Source: an uncultured Alphaproteobacteria bacterium (GTDB lineage Bacteria > Pseudomonadota > Alphaproteobacteria > Micavibrionales > CSBR16-224). From it: a stretch of 64,000 nt of DNA. Below the pieces are notes generated by a model that saw only the letters and a list, made by a program, of their open reading frames with translations, did no database searches and was not told where the DNA came from. Both the position numbers and the translations under genes were made by a program. The DNA is taken from positions 17,194 through 81,193 of the forward strand of contig CATLPD010000005.1 of the NCBI GenBank assembly GCA_950054485.1. Reading direction: 5' to 3'. Below are positions 41,321-52,995 of this stretch, in pieces; positions within the stretch are counted from its first letter, which is position 1, and the number at the start of each line of letters is the position of its first letter.

Positions 41321-43297
41321 ATGGGTAAGCAAAAACGCGCTTCTAAAACACGGAACCAGTTTAACAATCTTGCCCCTATACCAAAAGCCCCACGCGACAA
41401 TACGTTTGACATCATTCACGGTAAAAAAATCAAAGATCCGTTTCGCCCGCTTGAAAAAATGGAAAGTATCGATACCCATGATTTTATTCGCGGGCAAAAC
41501 GAAAGATTTGAAGACCTTGTGAAAGACGATATTGCAGGTCGTAATTTTGCAGCGAATGTCGCTGAATTGATGAACACGAAATTTGATGGTATGCCGCGAA
41601 AGGTCGGGCCGTTTTATTATCACATGTATAATGACGGCAGCATGCAGCAAAATGTTTTGTGTATTCGTAACAAGGTTAATGGTAAGTCGCGGAGCATATT
41701 GGATCCGAACAAAGTAGATCCAAGCGGCAAGACGGCAATTGCAAGTTATTCGCCCAGTCCGAACGGAAAATATCTAGCCTTTGTTTTGTCACAAAATGGT
41801 AGTGATATTGATCGCTTGCATATCCTCAACATTAAAACCGGACGTTGGCACAGCAATAAAATTGATGATCACCGCATTACTAAAGTTGCATGGGATGCGA
41901 ACAGTCGGGGCTTTAGATATTCGTATCAAAGTCATGACCGTAAGACATTGAAAACCCGCCATCATAAAATCGGCAATCCAACAAAATTTGATAAGCGTGT
42001 TAAAAACCCGAAATGGCTTAATTCTGTAAGGGTCAAAAAACGTGGGCTCTCATATTCTCATATGATGGTTTCTACGGCAAATACACCGCGCGGTTCGCTT
42101 GTCGTTAAAGATCCGAAGTCTCAGAAATGGTCGGAAATCGTATCCCAGCATAAATGCCGAAAGATGGTTAGCGCACACGAAATCAAGGGGGGGCTTTTGA
42201 TACACTGGCTGGACGACAGTGCATCGAAAATGACTATTCATGACTATAATGGTAAATATCTGCGATCTGTTCCATTGCCTGACCGCAGTCATGTGACGTT
42301 GGGGGCCAGATTTAACCGTGGTAATGATATACTGATGTCTATCACGGACCACAAGACGCTGCGCCCCAAGGTTTATCGTTATAATATCAAATCGAACAGA
42401 ATGCGTCTTTTTACAAATAATAAGACGGAATATAAAATTTTTAAAAATTTCGTAGTTGAGCGTCATTACGCGAAATCAAAGGACGGCACAAAAGTACCGA
42501 TGACCGTTATTCGCCGAAAAGATGTTAAGCTGGATGGCACGGCGGCAACGAAACTGTACGGTTATGGTGGTTTTAATAATGCCCGCACGCCAGCCTTGAG
42601 CGAGAATATCGCCCAATGGGTGCAAGAGGGTGGAATATATGTCGATACGAATTTACGCGGCGGCGGCGAATTCGGCGAAGACTGGTATAAGGCCGGTAAG
42701 CTTGAAAACAAACAGAATGTTTTTGATGATTTTGCGGCCTGCGCGGAATATCTGGTGAAAAAGAAATTCACATCGCCTGAACGGCTTTGTTCCAGTGGGG
42801 GCAGCAATGGCGGCCTTTTGACATTGGCAACAATGATGCAACGACCTGATTTGTTTGGTGCGGTTATATCATCCGTACCTGTAACCGATATGTTTCGTTT
42901 CGATCGTTTTGGTGCGGGAATCGGCTGGCGCGGTGATTACGGTGATATCAAAAAATTGAAAAGCCATTTCAATGCGGCCGCTGCTTATTCGCCGCTGCAC
43001 AATATAAAGTCGGATGTGATATATCCGCCAACGCTAGTCATGACATCAGATCAGGATGACCGTGTTGTACCGCTTCATTCATACAAATATTTGGCGGCTA
43101 TGAACGATATATCGCCTTTATCGCCTGTATTTATGCGTGTTGCACGCAATCAGGGGCATGGATTTGGTAAATCGCGCGACCAGTTGTTGGCAGACAGACA
43201 GGCCGAACATGCATTTCTGGTTAAAGCCCTGGGGCCGATTGATCAAAAAGCCTACAAAGCTGATTTGAAAAAGAAAAAAAGCGTCCGTAGGAAATAA
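41321..43297 (+). CDS. Prolyl oligopeptidase family serine peptidase (S9), inserted between rpoC and rpsL
   Basis: 658 residues. N-terminal beta-propeller with DPFRPLEKMES near the start and the alpha/beta-hydrolase domain at the C-terminus. Catalytic serine in CSSGGSNGGLLTL, Asp in TSDQDDRVVPLHSYK and His in RNQGHGFGKS, with YGYGGFNNARTPAL and NLRGGGEFGEDWY as further family motifs. No signal peptide; both ends are strongly basic (MGKQKRASKTRNQ and KADLKKKKSVRRK). Cleaves short proline-containing peptides in the cytosol in characterised relatives. The gene has its own likely promoter (TTGACT 41259) and sits after a terminator; it splits what is usually contiguous rpoC-rpsL. Confidence 0.92.
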   Translation: MGKQKRASKTRNQFNNLAPIPKAPRDNTFDIIHGKKIKDPFRPLEKMESIDTHDFIRGQNERFEDLVKDDIAGRNFAANVAELMNTKFDGMPRKVGPFYYHMYNDGSMQQNVLCIRNKVNGKSRSILDPNKVDPSGKTAIASYSPSPNGKYLAFVLSQNGSDIDRLHILNIKTGRWHSNKIDDHRITKVAWDANSRGFRYSYQSHDRKTLKTRHHKIGNPTKFDKRVKNPKWLNSVRVKKRGLSYSHMMVSTANTPRGSLVVKDPKSQKWSEIVSQHKCRKMVSAHEIKGGLLIHWLDDSASKMTIHDYNGKYLRSVPLPDRSHVTLGARFNRGNDILMSITDHKTLRPKVYRYNIKSNRMRLFTNNKTEYKIFKNFVVERHYAKSKDGTKVPMTVIRRKDVKLDGTAATKLYGYGGFNNARTPALSENIAQWVQEGGIYVDTNLRGGGEFGEDWYKAGKLENKQNVFDDFAACAEYLVKKKFTSPERLCSSGGSNGGLLTLATMMQRPDLFGAVISSVPVTDMFRFDRFGAGIGWRGDYGDIKKLKSHFNAAAAYSPLHNIKSDVIYPPTLVMTSDQDDRVVPLHSYKYLAAMNDISPLSPVFMRVARNQGHGFGKSRDQLLADRQAEHAFLVKALGPIDQKAYKADLKKKKSVRRK

Positions 43298-43332
43298 CTC
43301 ACCTAAATTTAACGTAATTGGCAAAAAAGGCC

Positions 43333-43360
43333 TTGACCGAATCCTTATATGTGTTATATT
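43333..43360 (+). promoter_or_regulatory. Promoter of the rpsL (str) operon
   Basis: TTGACC (43333-43338), 16-base spacer, TATATT (43355-43360), leaving a leader of about 200 bases before rpsL. Confidence 0.7.
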
Positions 43361-43457
43361 CCGCTCGCTTTTATAAGGATGGATTGGCCGTAGAGACGAT
43401 TCTAGACGCAGTCCAAAAGCATATTCGAGAGGTCGCTGAAACAAGATAGTGACCGCC

Positions 43458-43490
43458 CCGCAGAAAAAAGGCTTGCGGAACGCTTTTTTT
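43458..43490 (+). terminator. Possible attenuator hairpin in the rpsL leader
   Basis: CCGCA / TGCGG (43458-43462, 43474-43478), or alternatively AAAAAAG / CTTTTTT (43464-43470, 43483-43489), next to eight T. About 80 bases before rpsL; the 275-base gap contains no gene. Confidence 0.35.
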
Positions 43491-43572
43491 TATGCCATTT
43501 TGCGGGCTCGCTTAACACGGTAACCATCCCAAAAGCAACGAATTGTATAGAAAATAGAAGGAACCAGGCAAT

Positions 43573-43944
43573 ATGCCCACAGTGAACCAACTTGTACGTA
43601 AAGGCCGTAAAAAGGTCGTAAAGAAAACAAAGACACCGGATCTGAAGGGTAACCCTCAGAAACGTGGTGTTTGCACACGTGTATATACAACGACACCTAA
43701 AAAGCCGAACTCGGCTTTGCGTAAGGTTGCACGTGTTCGCTTGACCAATGGTCGCGAAGTTAACGCATACATCCCGGGTGAAGGCCATAACCTGCAGGAA
43801 CACTCGGTTGTTCTGGTGCGCGGCGGCCGTCGTAAGGATTTGCCAGGTGTTCGCTATACAGTTGTACGCGGTACATTTGATACACAGGGTCTTGATAAAC
43901 GCCGTCAGCGCCGTTCGCGCTATGGTGCTAAGAAGCCTAAGTAA
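43573..43944 (+). CDS. rpsL: Ribosomal protein S12
   Basis: 123 residues, standard. Decoding-centre protein. [32 protein letters not shown] and [17 protein letters not shown] are intact; the lysine of PQKRG (streptomycin-sensitivity residue) is unmodified wild type. AGAAGGA precedes the ATG. First gene of the str operon. Confidence 0.98.
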   Translation: MPTVNQLVRKGRKKVVKKTKTPDLKGNPQKRGVCTRVYTTTPKKPNSALRKVARVRLTNGREVNAYIPGEGHNLQEHSVVLVRGGRRKDLPGVRYTVVRGTFDTQGLDKRRQRRSRYGAKKPK

Positions 43945-43969
43945 GAAATTTTTAAGGATAAGGATTTAA

Positions 43970-44443
<474 letters not shown>

Positions 44444-44475
44444 TTGGGTAATAGAAAAATATAAGGGTAGAAAAC

Positions 44476-46557
44476 ATGTCAACAGCAGATACACCACTGA
44501 AGGATTACCGCAACATCGGGATTATGGCCCATATTGATGCTGGTAAGACAACAACAACAGAACGTATTCTGTACTATACAGGTCGCTCTCACAAAATTGG
44601 CGAGGTGCACGATGGTGCTGCGACAATGGATTGGATGGAGCAAGAGCAAGAGCGTGGTATTACGATTACGTCTGCTGCGACAACATGTTTCTGGAAAGAT
44701 CACCGCATTAACATCATTGACACTCCGGGTCACGTTGACTTTACAATTGAAGTTGAACGTTCTCTGCGTGTACTTGATGGTGCGATCGCTGTATTTGATT
44801 CGGTTGCGGGCGTCGAGCCTCAGTCTGAAACAGTTTGGCGTCAGGCGGATAAGTACCGCGTTCCGCGTATGTGCTTTGTAAACAAAATGGACCGTACAGG
44901 GGCTGACTTCTACATGTGTGTAGATATGATTGTTGACCGTCTGGGTGCGACTCCTTTGGTTCTTCAATTGCCAATCGGTAACGAATCAGATTTTGCTGGT
45001 GTTGTTGATCTGGTTACAATGAAGTCAATCGTCTGGAAAGATGAAAACCTTGGCGCTGAATTCGAATATGTTGATATTCAGGATGATCTGAAGGACAAGG
45101 CTGCAGAGTACCGCGAGCTACTGATCGAAAAGATCGTTGAACTTGATGACGCTGCAATGGAGGCTTACTTCGAAGGTACGGAGCCTGATGAAGCAACAAT
45201 CAAGAAATTGGTACGTAAAGGTACTCTGGCGGGTAAGTTTGTCCCAGTATTGACAGGTACGGCCTTTAAGAACAAAGGTGTTCAGCCTCTGCTGGATGCG
45301 GTTATCGATTACATGCCATCTCCGCTGGATGTTGGAAATGTAAAAGGTGTTAACGTTGACGATGAAACAAAAGAAGATTCTCGTCCACCGGAAGATGATG
45401 CGCCATTCTCTGCGCTGGCGTTCAAAATTATGAACGACCCGTTTGTTGGCTCACTGACATTCGCACGTATTTACTCAGGTACGTTGGAAGCCGGTTCTTA
45501 CGTTCAGAACTCTGTTAAGAACAAAAAAGAGCGTATCGGCCGTATGTTGTTGATGCACTCAAACAACCGTGAAGAAATCAAGACAGCCGGTCCAGGTGAC
45601 ATTGTTGCCTTGGTTGGTCTGAAAGATACCACAACAGGTGATACACTTTGCGATCTGCAAAAACCGATCATTCTGGAGCGTATGGAATTCCCGGAGCCAG
45701 TTATCGAGATTGCGGTTGAGCCGAAATCAAAAGCGGATCAGGAAAAAATGTCATTGGCGCTTCAGCGTCTGGCGGCGGAGGACCCATCTTTCCGTGTGAG
45801 CTCTGACAACGAAAGCGGTCAGACCGTTATTAAAGGTATGGGTGAATTGCACCTTGATATTATCGTTGACCGTATGAAGCGTGAATTCAAGGTTGAGGCG
45901 AACATCGGTGCGCCGCAGGTTGCTTACCGCGAAACAATTACAAAACCATATACTGTTGATTATACACATAAGAAACAGTCCGGTGGTTCTGGTCAGTTCG
46001 CGAAAATTGTTATCGAGCTTGAGCCAAATGAAAAAGGCGCAGGTTTCGAATTCGAAAGCAAGATCGTTGGTGGTTCTGTTCCACGTGAATATATCCCTGG
46101 CGTTCAAAAAGGTTTTGAAAGCGCGAAGGAAACAGGCGTTATCGCTGGCTTCCCCGTAATCGACTTTAAAGCCACCCTTGTGGATGGTGCATATCACGAC
46201 GTTGACTCTTCTGTCATGGCGTTTGAAATTGCAGCACGCGCAGCGTTCCGCGAAGGAATTGCAGCAGCGGGTCCTGCTTTGCTAGAGCCTGTGATGAAGG
46301 TTGAGGTTGTAACCCCAGAAGAATATATGGGGGATATCATTGGTGATCTGAACTCTCGTCGTGGTCAGGTAGCTGAAATGACGCAACGTGGTAACGCCCG
46401 TGTCGTTCACGCTCATGTTCCTCTGGCAAATATGTTCGGATATATCAATACACTGCGTTCGATGTCACAAGGTCGTGCACAGTACTCAATGGTCTTTGAT
46501 CACTATGATCAAGTTCCACAGCAGGTGGCTGAGGAAGTAAAAGCAAAAATGGCGTAA
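44476..46557 (+). CDS. fusA: Elongation factor G
   Basis: 693 residues. GTPase that drives translocation. G1 [15 protein letters not shown], switch [21 protein letters not shown]4 [10 protein letters not shown], and the C-terminal domain with [14 protein letters not shown] and [11 protein letters not shown]. Start ATG with AAGGGTAG upstream. Confidence 0.98.
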   Translation: MSTADTPLKDYRNIGIMAHIDAGKTTTTERILYYTGRSHKIGEVHDGAATMDWMEQEQERGITITSAATTCFWKDHRINIIDTPGHVDFTIEVERSLRVLDGAIAVFDSVAGVEPQSETVWRQADKYRVPRMCFVNKMDRTGADFYMCVDMIVDRLGATPLVLQLPIGNESDFAGVVDLVTMKSIVWKDENLGAEFEYVDIQDDLKDKAAEYRELLIEKIVELDDAAMEAYFEGTEPDEATIKKLVRKGTLAGKFVPVLTGTAFKNKGVQPLLDAVIDYMPSPLDVGNVKGVNVDDETKEDSRPPEDDAPFSALAFKIMNDPFVGSLTFARIYSGTLEAGSYVQNSVKNKKERIGRMLLMHSNNREEIKTAGPGDIVALVGLKDTTTGDTLCDLQKPIILERMEFPEPVIEIAVEPKSKADQEKMSLALQRLAAEDPSFRVSSDNESGQTVIKGMGELHLDIIVDRMKREFKVEANIGAPQVAYRETITKPYTVDYTHKKQSGGSGQFAKIVIELEPNEKGAGFEFESKIVGGSVPREYIPGVQKGFESAKETGVIAGFPVIDFKATLVDGAYHDVDSSVMAFEIAARAAFREGIAAAGPALLEPVMKVEVVTPEEYMGDIIGDLNSRRGQVAEMTQRGNARVVHAHVPLANMFGYINTLRSMSQGRAQYSMVFDHYDQVPQQVAEEVKAKMA

Positions 46558-46599
46558 GCCAAAAGTAAATTCGGTAACCAACTCAAAAGGAAGAGAGAA

Positions 46600-47790
46600 A
46601 TGGCTAAGGAAAAATTTGAAAGAAACAAACCCCATGCAAACATCGGCACAATTGGCCACGTTGACCATGGTAAAACAACACTGACAGCTGCGATTACAAA
46701 GGTATTGGCAGAAACAGGTGGCGCAACATTCAGCGCGTATGACCAGATCGATAATGCTCCAGAAGAGCGCGAGCGCGGTATTACAATTTCAACAGCTCAC
46801 GTTGAATACGAAACAGAAAACCGTCACTATGCTCACGTTGACTGCCCGGGTCACGCTGACTACGTTAAGAACATGATTACAGGTGCGGCTCAGATGGATG
46901 GTGGTATCCTTGTTGTGTCTGCTTCTGATGGCCCAATGCCACAAACACGTGAACACATCCTATTGGCGCGCCAGGTTGGTGTTCCTGCTCTGGTCGTTTT
47001 CATGAACAAATGTGATCAGGTTGATGATGAAGAGCTGCTAGAGCTGGTTGAAATGGAAATTCGTGAACTGTTGAACGAATATGAATTCCCAGGCGACGAT
47101 ATTCCAATCATCAAAGGTTCTGCTTTGGCTGCGATCGAAGATTCAAACGAAAAGCTGGGTAAAGAAGCAATTCTTGAACTGATGCGCTCTGTTGATGAGT
47201 ACATCCCGACGCCAGCACGTGCGACAGATAAACCATTCCTGATGCCGGTTGAGGATGTTTTCTCGATCCAGGGTCGTGGAACAGTTGCAACAGGTCGTGT
47301 TGAACAAGGTATCGTTAAGGTTGGTGAAGAAGTTGAAATCGTTGGTATTAAAGACACAACAAAAACAACAATCACCGGTGTTGAAATGTTCCGCAAGCTT
47401 CTGGACCAAGGTCAGGCTGGCGATAACATCGGCGCCCTGCTGCGTGGTACAAAACGTGAAGACATCGAGCGTGGTCAGGTTCTGGCTGCACCGGGTTCAA
47501 TCACACCACACACAAAATTCTTGGCAGAAGCCTACGTTCTGACAAAAGATGAAGGTGGTCGTCACACACCATTCTTTACGAACTACCGTCCTCAGTTCTA
47601 CTTCCGTACAACTGACGTAACAGGTATCGTTCATCTTCCAGACGGCGTAGAAATGGTTATGCCTGGTGATAACATTGAAATGAACATCGAATTGATTGCT
47701 CCGATCGCGATGGACGAAGGTTTGCGCTTCGCTATTCGTGAAGGTGGACGTACGGTTGGTGCCGGCGTTGTTGCAAAAATTATCGAGTAA
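46600..47790 (+). CDS. tuf: Elongation factor Tu
   Basis: 396 residues. Brings aminoacyl-tRNA to the ribosome. GTPase motifs [30 protein letters not shown] and [19 protein letters not shown], then the two barrel domains ending in [12 protein letters not shown] second tuf copy, common in proteobacteria, is not in the window. Followed by a hairpin before rpsJ. Confidence 0.99.
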   Translation: MAKEKFERNKPHANIGTIGHVDHGKTTLTAAITKVLAETGGATFSAYDQIDNAPEERERGITISTAHVEYETENRHYAHVDCPGHADYVKNMITGAAQMDGGILVVSASDGPMPQTREHILLARQVGVPALVVFMNKCDQVDDEELLELVEMEIRELLNEYEFPGDDIPIIKGSALAAIEDSNEKLGKEAILELMRSVDEYIPTPARATDKPFLMPVEDVFSIQGRGTVATGRVEQGIVKVGEEVEIVGIKDTTKTTITGVEMFRKLLDQGQAGDNIGALLRGTKREDIERGQVLAAPGSITPHTKFLAEAYVLTKDEGGRHTPFFTNYRPQFYFRTTDVTGIVHLPDGVEMVMPGDNIEMNIELIAPIAMDEGLRFAIREGGRTVGAGVVAKIIE

Positions 47791-47805
47791 GTAACATAGA
47801 AATAC

Positions 47806-47835
47806 CCCCGCCGGGTTGAAGGCAATTCGGCGGGG
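47806..47835 (+). terminator. Hairpin between tuf and rpsJ
   Basis: Stem CCCCGCCG / CGGCGGGG (47806-47813, 47828-47835) with a 14-base loop and only CATTTTAAA after it, so it is probably a partial terminator or processing site. Confidence 0.5.
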
Positions 47836-47856
47836 CATTTTAAAGGATAGAAAAAA

Positions 47857-48165
47857 ATGCAAGCGCAAAACATCAGAGTTAGTCTTAAAGCTTACGACCA
47901 CCGCGTGTTGGATACATCGACACAGGAAATCGTTGGTACGGCAAAAAGAACGGGAGCGACAGTTCGCGGACCGATCCCACTGCCGACAAAGATCGAAAAA
48001 TTTACTGTATTGCGCAGCCCGCACGTGAACAAAAAGTCACGCGAACAGTTTGAAATGCGTACCCACAAGCGCGTATTGGATATTGTGGACCCAACACCGC
48101 AAACGATTGATGCTTTGATGAAGCTGGATCTGGCTGCGGGTGTTGATGTTGAAATTAAGCTTTAA
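47857..48165 (+). CDS. rpsJ: Ribosomal protein S10
   Basis: 102 residues, standard; also NusE, partner of NusB and NusG in antitermination. [35 protein letters not shown] and [13 protein letters not shown] are intact. First gene of the S10 cluster; AGGATAG upstream. Confidence 0.98.
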   Translation: MQAQNIRVSLKAYDHRVLDTSTQEIVGTAKRTGATVRGPIPLPTKIEKFTVLRSPHVNKKSREQFEMRTHKRVLDIVDPTPQTIDALMKLDLAAGVDVEIKL

Positions 48166-48202
48166 TAAGAAGCTGTAAGGTTAAAAGGTAAGGAATTAGA
48201 AA

Positions 48203-48991
48203 ATGCGTACCGGTTTGATAGCTCAGAAACTTGGCATGACACGCGTCTTTGATGACGAAGGTCGCCACGTTCCCGTTACAGTACTGAAAGTTGATGGACT
48301 TCAGGTTGTTTCAGTTAGAACAATGGAAAAGAACGGTTATGTTGCCGTACAATTGGGTGCAGGCAAGGCAAAGCTGAACCGCATTTCCAAGCCTTTACGT
48401 GGTCACTATGCCAAAAATAAAATCGAGCCTAAGAAAAAGCTGGCTGAATTCCGTGTATCAGAAGATGCATTGCTGGATGTCGGTGCAGAGCTGGGCGCGA
48501 ACCACTATATCAAAGGTCAATATGTTGATGTTGCTGGTACAACAATTGGTAAAGGTTTCGCCGGTGCGATGAAACGTCACAACTTCGGTGGTATGCGTGC
48601 ATCACACGGTGTATCGATTTCTCACCGTGCGCACGGTTCGACAGGTCAGTGTCAGGATCCGGGCCGCGTATTTAAAGGCAAGCGTATGGCCGGTCACATG
48701 GGTAATGTTCGTGCAACAGCACAAAACCTTGAAGTAATGCTGGTTGACGGTTCTGAAGGTCTGCTGTTCGTTAAGGGCGCGGTACCAGGTTCAAAAAACG
48801 GTTGGGTTTTCATTAAAGATGCTGAGAAAAAACCTGCTATGGATGGCGTACCATTCCCTGCTGGTTTGAAATCAGATTTGAAGGCTGCAAACGAAGAAAC
48901 ACCAGCTGATGCTCCGACAGAGGAAACAACAGCTGAAACACCTGCAGAAGCAAAAGCTGAAGAGACAACTGAAGAAAAGAAGGATGACTAA
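48203..48991 (+). CDS. rplC: Ribosomal protein L3 with acidic C-terminal tail
   Basis: 262 residues against about 210 usual. The core is normal: [41 protein letters not shown] (central loop) and [12 protein letters not shown]. The last 35 residues (about 228-262) form a low-complexity Glu/Thr/Ala/Pro tail ending in KKDD, opposite in charge to the basic tails on other ribosomal proteins here. L3 binds near the peptidyl-transferase centre. Three bases before rplD. Confidence 0.97.
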   Translation: MRTGLIAQKLGMTRVFDDEGRHVPVTVLKVDGLQVVSVRTMEKNGYVAVQLGAGKAKLNRISKPLRGHYAKNKIEPKKKLAEFRVSEDALLDVGAELGANHYIKGQYVDVAGTTIGKGFAGAMKRHNFGGMRASHGVSISHRAHGSTGQCQDPGRVFKGKRMAGHMGNVRATAQNLEVMLVDGSEGLLFVKGAVPGSKNGWVFIKDAEKKPAMDGVPFPAGLKSDLKAANEETPADAPTEETTAETPAEAKAEETTEEKKDD

Positions 48992-48993
48992 AG

Positions 48994-49614
48994 ATGAAAG
49001 TCGCCGTTAAAACATTAGAGAACAAATCATCAGGTGATGTCACATTGAATAAAGACATCTTTGGTGTTGAGCCTCGTAAAGATATTTTGTACCGCGCTGT
49101 AAACTGGCAATTGGCCAAACGCCGTGGCGGTAACCACAAAGTTAAAGACGTATCTGAAATTTCAGGTACAGGTAAGAAGCCTTTTGCGCAAAAAGGTACA
49201 GGTCGCGCCCGTCAGGGGTCTCTGCGTTCTGCACAGATGCGCGGTGGTCAAACAACACACGGCCCACAGGTTCGTGATCACGGTTTCTCACTGCCAAAGA
49301 AAATTCGTACGCTAGCCTTGAAAATGGCTCTGTCTTCTAAGCAAAAAGACGGCAAGCTGATTGTTCTGGATGCTGCGAAAACAAAATCTGCCAAAACCAA
49401 AGACATGGCAGCGGCCCTGAAGAAAATGGAACTAACGTCAGCTCTGTTTATCGATGGTGAAACACTGGATGAAAACTTCGTACGTTCGATCCGCAACATT
49501 CCACATATGGATGTTCTGCCATCGCAAGGTGCAAATGTTTACGACATCCTGCGCCGCGAAACATTGGTTTTGACAAAAGACGCAATTGAAAAACTGGAGG
49601 CTCGACTGTCATGA
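48994..49614 (+). CDS. rplD: Ribosomal protein L4
   Basis: 206 residues. Lines the exit tunnel and in some bacteria represses the S10 operon. The tunnel loop reads [20 protein letters not shown] then [14 protein letters not shown]. Overlaps rplW by four bases, giving translational coupling. Confidence 0.97.
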   Translation: MKVAVKTLENKSSGDVTLNKDIFGVEPRKDILYRAVNWQLAKRRGGNHKVKDVSEISGTGKKPFAQKGTGRARQGSLRSAQMRGGQTTHGPQVRDHGFSLPKKIRTLALKMALSSKQKDGKLIVLDAAKTKSAKTKDMAAALKKMELTSALFIDGETLDENFVRSIRNIPHMDVLPSQGANVYDILRRETLVLTKDAIEKLEARLS

Positions 49615-49934
49615 GTGCTAAGAAAAAAGAAAAGAAAGTCGCGACAGAGCGCCACTATAATATTATCAAAGCACCTGTAATTACAGAGAAAGCAACGATG
49701 ATATCTGAACACAATCAGGTTGCGTGCTATGTTGATATGACTGCAACGAAAGCTGAAATTAAAGGCGCTTTCGAGGCATTGTTTGATGTAACCGTATTGA
49801 AAGTTAATACATTGCGTCAGTATGGTAAAAATAAACGCTTTAAAGGACGTTTGGGCCGCCGCAGCGATTACAAAAAAGCTATTGTAACGTTGAAGGAAGG
49901 CGATCAGGTCGATCTGACGTCAAAAGTTGTTTAA
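49611..49934 (+). CDS. rplW: Ribosomal protein L23
   Basis: 107 residues, with a short basic N-terminal extension ([15 protein letters not shown]) before the usual [14 protein letters not shown]. Docking site for trigger factor and SRP at the tunnel exit. [20 protein letters not shown] is the conserved loop. Starts inside the rplD stop. Confidence 0.96.
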   Translation: MSAKKKEKKVATERHYNIIKAPVITEKATMISEHNQVACYVDMTATKAEIKGAFEALFDVTVLKVNTLRQYGKNKRFKGRLGRRSDYKKAIVTLKEGDQVDLTSKVV

Positions 49935-49973
49935 TTAGGAATTGAATTTAAAAAGTGTAGAAGGAAAAATACG

Positions 49974-50810
49974 ATGGCTTTGAAATCCTATCGTCCAAGA
50001 ACACCGGGAACCAGAACGCTTGTTACAGTAAAGCGTGATGAATTGCATAAAGGCAAGCCGGTTAAGGCGCTGACAGTTGGTTTAACCAAAAGTGGCGGTC
50101 GCAATAACCACGGCCAAATTACCGTGCGTCATCGCGGTGGTGGACACAAACGCAAGTATCGTCTGATCGATTTCAAACGTACGAAGTTTGATATTCCGGC
50201 AACAGTCGAGCGTATCGAATACGATCCAAACCGTACATCTTTCATCGCTTTGATTAAATACGATGATGGTGAACTGGCTTACATCTTGGCGCCACAGCGT
50301 CTGGCAGCAGGCGATCAGGTCATCGCGGGTGAAAAAGTTGACGTGAAACCAGGTAATGCAATGCCGTTGCGTAGCATTCCGGTTGGTACTTTGATCCACA
50401 ACGTTGAATTAAAACCGGGTAAGGGCGGTCAGATTGCACGTTCAGCCGGTACATATGTTCAGCTGGTTGGTCGCGATTCAGGTTTTGCTCAGGTCAAACT
50501 TAGCTCGGGCGAGCTGCGTATTGTTCCTGGCGAATGTATGGCAACAGTTGGTGCGGTATCTAACACAGATAACTCGAACACTAACCTTGGTAAAGCCGGT
50601 CGTAAGCGCTGGTTGGGCCGTAGACCACATGTTCGTGGTGTTGTGATGAACCCGGTTGATCACCCACATGGTGGTGGTGAAGGTAAGACATCAGGTGGTC
50701 GTCACCCAGTGTCGCCAACAGGTAAGCCGACAAAAGGTGCGAAAACACGTACCAATAAGGCAACAGACAAGTTTATTTTACGTCGTCGTTCTAAGAAACG
50801 TCGTAAGTAA
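49974..50810 (+). CDS. rplB: Ribosomal protein L2
   Basis: 278 residues, standard. Needed for subunit joining and peptidyl-transferase activity. [20 protein letters not shown], the active-site-near [20 protein letters not shown] and [13 protein letters not shown] are intact; ends in [12 protein letters not shown]. Confidence 0.98.
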   Translation: MALKSYRPRTPGTRTLVTVKRDELHKGKPVKALTVGLTKSGGRNNHGQITVRHRGGGHKRKYRLIDFKRTKFDIPATVERIEYDPNRTSFIALIKYDDGELAYILAPQRLAAGDQVIAGEKVDVKPGNAMPLRSIPVGTLIHNVELKPGKGGQIARSAGTYVQLVGRDSGFAQVKLSSGELRIVPGECMATVGAVSNTDNSNTNLGKAGRKRWLGRRPHVRGVVMNPVDHPHGGGEGKTSGGRHPVSPTGKPTKGAKTRTNKATDKFILRRRSKKRRK

Positions 50811-50834
50811 TTGAAAAAAGAAGGAAGATAAAAT

Positions 50835-51110
50835 ATGTCACGTTCAGTTTGGAAAGGTCCGTTTGTAGACAGACATTTACTGAAAAAGGTACAAGCAGGT
50901 AACGAATCAGGCCGTAATGATGTTATTAAAACATGGTCACGCCGCTCGACAATTTTGCCGCAGATGGTTGCCCGCACAATTGCCGTTTACAACGGTCAGA
51001 AATTCATCCCTGTCTTGGTGACAGAGGATATGGTTGGACAAAAACTGGGTGAATTCGCTCCGACACGTACATACTACGGTCACGGTGCGGACAAGAAATC
51101 CAAGAAGTAA
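50835..51110 (+). CDS. rpsS: Ribosomal protein S19
   Basis: 91 residues. 30S head protein touching the A-site tRNA side. [31 protein letters not shown] and [19 protein letters not shown] match the family. AAGGAAG upstream. Confidence 0.98.
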   Translation: MSRSVWKGPFVDRHLLKKVQAGNESGRNDVIKTWSRRSTILPQMVARTIAVYNGQKFIPVLVTEDMVGQKLGEFAPTRTYYGHGADKKSKK

Positions 51111-51141
51111 GAATTAAAGGTTCTAAGGAAAGGCTTTTAGA

Positions 51142-51516
51142 ATGGGACAGGCAGCAAATAAACCAAGACGCAGCGAAGGCGAGGCAATAGCCAGAGCCAA
51201 GTATATCCGCGGCAGTAAACAAAAACTGAATCTGGTCGCGCAATTGATCCGCGGTAAAGATGCAGAACGTGCGCTGCTGGATCTGGAATTTTCAACCCGC
51301 CGCATGTCGAACGAGGTTAAAAAAGTTTTGGAAGCCGCAATCGCAAATGCGGAAAACAACCACGATATGGATGTTGACCGTCTTTACGTCAGCGAAGCTT
51401 ATGTCGGGCGTCAACTTGTAATGAAACGTTTCCGTGCACGCGCACGTGGACGCGGAGCCGGCATTCAAAAACCATTTAGCAACCTGACAATTGTTGTCAA
51501 AGAGCGCGAAGAATAA
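51142..51516 (+). CDS. rplV: Ribosomal protein L22
   Basis: 124 residues. Its long hairpin reaches the exit tunnel: [20 protein letters not shown]. The globular part contains [20 protein letters not shown] and [14 protein letters not shown]. 31 bases after rpsS; AAGGAAAGG upstream. Confidence 0.97.
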   Translation: MGQAANKPRRSEGEAIARAKYIRGSKQKLNLVAQLIRGKDAERALLDLEFSTRRMSNEVKKVLEAAIANAENNHDMDVDRLYVSEAYVGRQLVMKRFRARARGRGAGIQKPFSNLTIVVKEREE

Positions 51517-51531
51517 GAGGAGCATGACGTT

Positions 51532-52212
51532 ATGGGTCAGAAAGTAAACCCGATTGGATTAAGAGTAGGCATCAACCGCACATGGGATAGCCGTTGGTAT
51601 GCCGATAAAGATTACGCGGATAAACTGTATCAGGATCTGAAAGTTCGCGAATATATCTTTAAATCTTTGAAAGCAGCTGGTATCTCACGTGTCGTGATCG
51701 AGCGTGCTGCATCCAATACAAAGATTACAATTTATACAGCGCGCCCGGGTGTGATCATCGGTCGCAAAGGTTCAGACATTGAAAAGCTGCGTCGCGACCT
51801 TACAAACCGTATGGGTGGCGAAGTATCTTTGAATATCGTTGAAATCCGCAAGCCGGAAATTGATGCGAAACTGGTTGCGGATGGTATTGCCCAGCAGCTC
51901 GAGCGTCGTGTATCTTTCCGCCGTGCTATGAAACGTGCTGTTCAATCAGCTCTGCGTTTGGGTGCTTTGGGTATTCGTGTTAACTGTGCCGGTCGTTTGG
52001 GCGGTGCCGAGATTGCGCGAACAGAATGGTATCGCGAAGGCCGTGTGCCACTTCACACCTTGCGCGCGAACATAGATTATGGTACATCAGAAGCCCTGAC
52101 AACTTATGGAATTATCGGTGTCAAGGTTTGGATCTTCAAAGGCGAGATTCTGGAACATGATCCGATGGCGCGTGAAAAGCTTGAAGGCGAAACGCAAACA
52201 CAAAGAAATTAA
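51532..52212 (+). CDS. rpsC: Ribosomal protein S3
   Basis: 226 residues. mRNA entry protein with a KH domain: [40 protein letters not shown] and [20 protein letters not shown], then [20 protein letters not shown] upstream. Confidence 0.98.
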   Translation: MGQKVNPIGLRVGINRTWDSRWYADKDYADKLYQDLKVREYIFKSLKAAGISRVVIERAASNTKITIYTARPGVIIGRKGSDIEKLRRDLTNRMGGEVSLNIVEIRKPEIDAKLVADGIAQQLERRVSFRRAMKRAVQSALRLGALGIRVNCAGRLGGAEIARTEWYREGRVPLHTLRANIDYGTSEALTTYGIIGVKVWIFKGEILEHDPMAREKLEGETQTQRN

Positions 52213-52242
52213 GGTAAAACAAAGGTTTAAAAGGATAAGGAT

Positions 52243-52656
52243 ATGTTATCTCCGAAGAAGACAAAATACCGCAAGGCGCACAAAGGCCGCATTCACGGGA
52301 ATGCCAAAGGCGGCACCGAGTTGTTGTTCGGCTCTTTCGGTTTAAAGGCGACATCGCCGAATCGTATTACAGCCCGTCAGATTGAAGCGGCGCGTCGTAC
52401 AATGACACGTTATATGAAGCGTGTCGGTCGTGTACATATCCGCATTTTCCCTGATGTTCCGGTTTCAAAGAAACCTTTGGAAGTTCGCCAGGGTAAAGGT
52501 AAAGGTTCGCCCGAATTCTGGGCAGCACGTGTTAAGCCAGGTCGTATTATGTTCGAGCTGGAAGGCGTATCACGTGAGGTAGCAGAAGGCGCCTTCGAAT
52601 TGGCAGCTTCTAAACTGCCGATTAAAACAAAAATGGTTTCACGTATTGGTGAATAA
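52243..52656 (+). CDS. rplP: Ribosomal protein L16
   Basis: 137 residues. Organises the 23S A-site region. [40 protein letters not shown] and [14 protein letters not shown] are characteristic. Followed eleven bases later by rpmC. Confidence 0.98.
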   Translation: MLSPKKTKYRKAHKGRIHGNAKGGTELLFGSFGLKATSPNRITARQIEAARRTMTRYMKRVGRVHIRIFPDVPVSKKPLEVRQGKGKGSPEFWAARVKPGRIMFELEGVSREVAEGAFELAASKLPIKTKMVSRIGE

Positions 52657-52667
52657 GGAAGAGAATA

Positions 52668-52973
52668 ATGAAAGCAGCAGACGTAAGAACAAAATCGGTT
52701 GACGAGCTTAAAGACGAGCTTTTAAACCTGCGCAAAGAACAATTGAACCTGCGTTTTCAACGCTCGACAGGTCAGCTGGAAAATTCAGCGGCTATGGGGC
52801 TTGTACGTAAGAATATCGCACGCGTTAAGACCGTTCTGAGCGAGAAGAAAAAAGGAATTGAAGTAGCCGCGCCAAAAGCAAAGGCTGAAAAGAAAACAAA
52901 AAAGGCACCGACCAAAAAAGCGGCGCCAAAAAAGGCTGAAAAGTCTGAAACAAAAAAGAAAAAAACTGCTTAG
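52668..52973 (+). CDS. rpmC: Ribosomal protein L29 with Lys/Ala-rich C-terminal tail
   Basis: 101 residues against about 65. The core (1-63) is normal, MKAADVRTKSVDELKDELLN and NIARVKTVLSEKK. Residues 64-101 are an added low-complexity tail of Lys, Ala, Pro and Thr resembling histone H1 or AlgP-type tails. L29 sits at the tunnel exit, so the tail could reach nascent chains or rRNA. The same kind of tail recurs on S17, L30, L15 and L17. Confidence 0.95.
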   Translation: MKAADVRTKSVDELKDELLNLRKEQLNLRFQRSTGQLENSAAMGLVRKNIARVKTVLSEKKKGIEVAAPKAKAEKKTKKAPTKKAAPKKAEKSETKKKKTA

Positions 52974-52995
52974 AAAGATTTAAAGGAGCATAGAT

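Noticed and set aside
43402..43803. Antisense frame over the rpsL leader and gene
   Set aside because: Overlaps a certain gene on the opposite strand and lacks family similarity.
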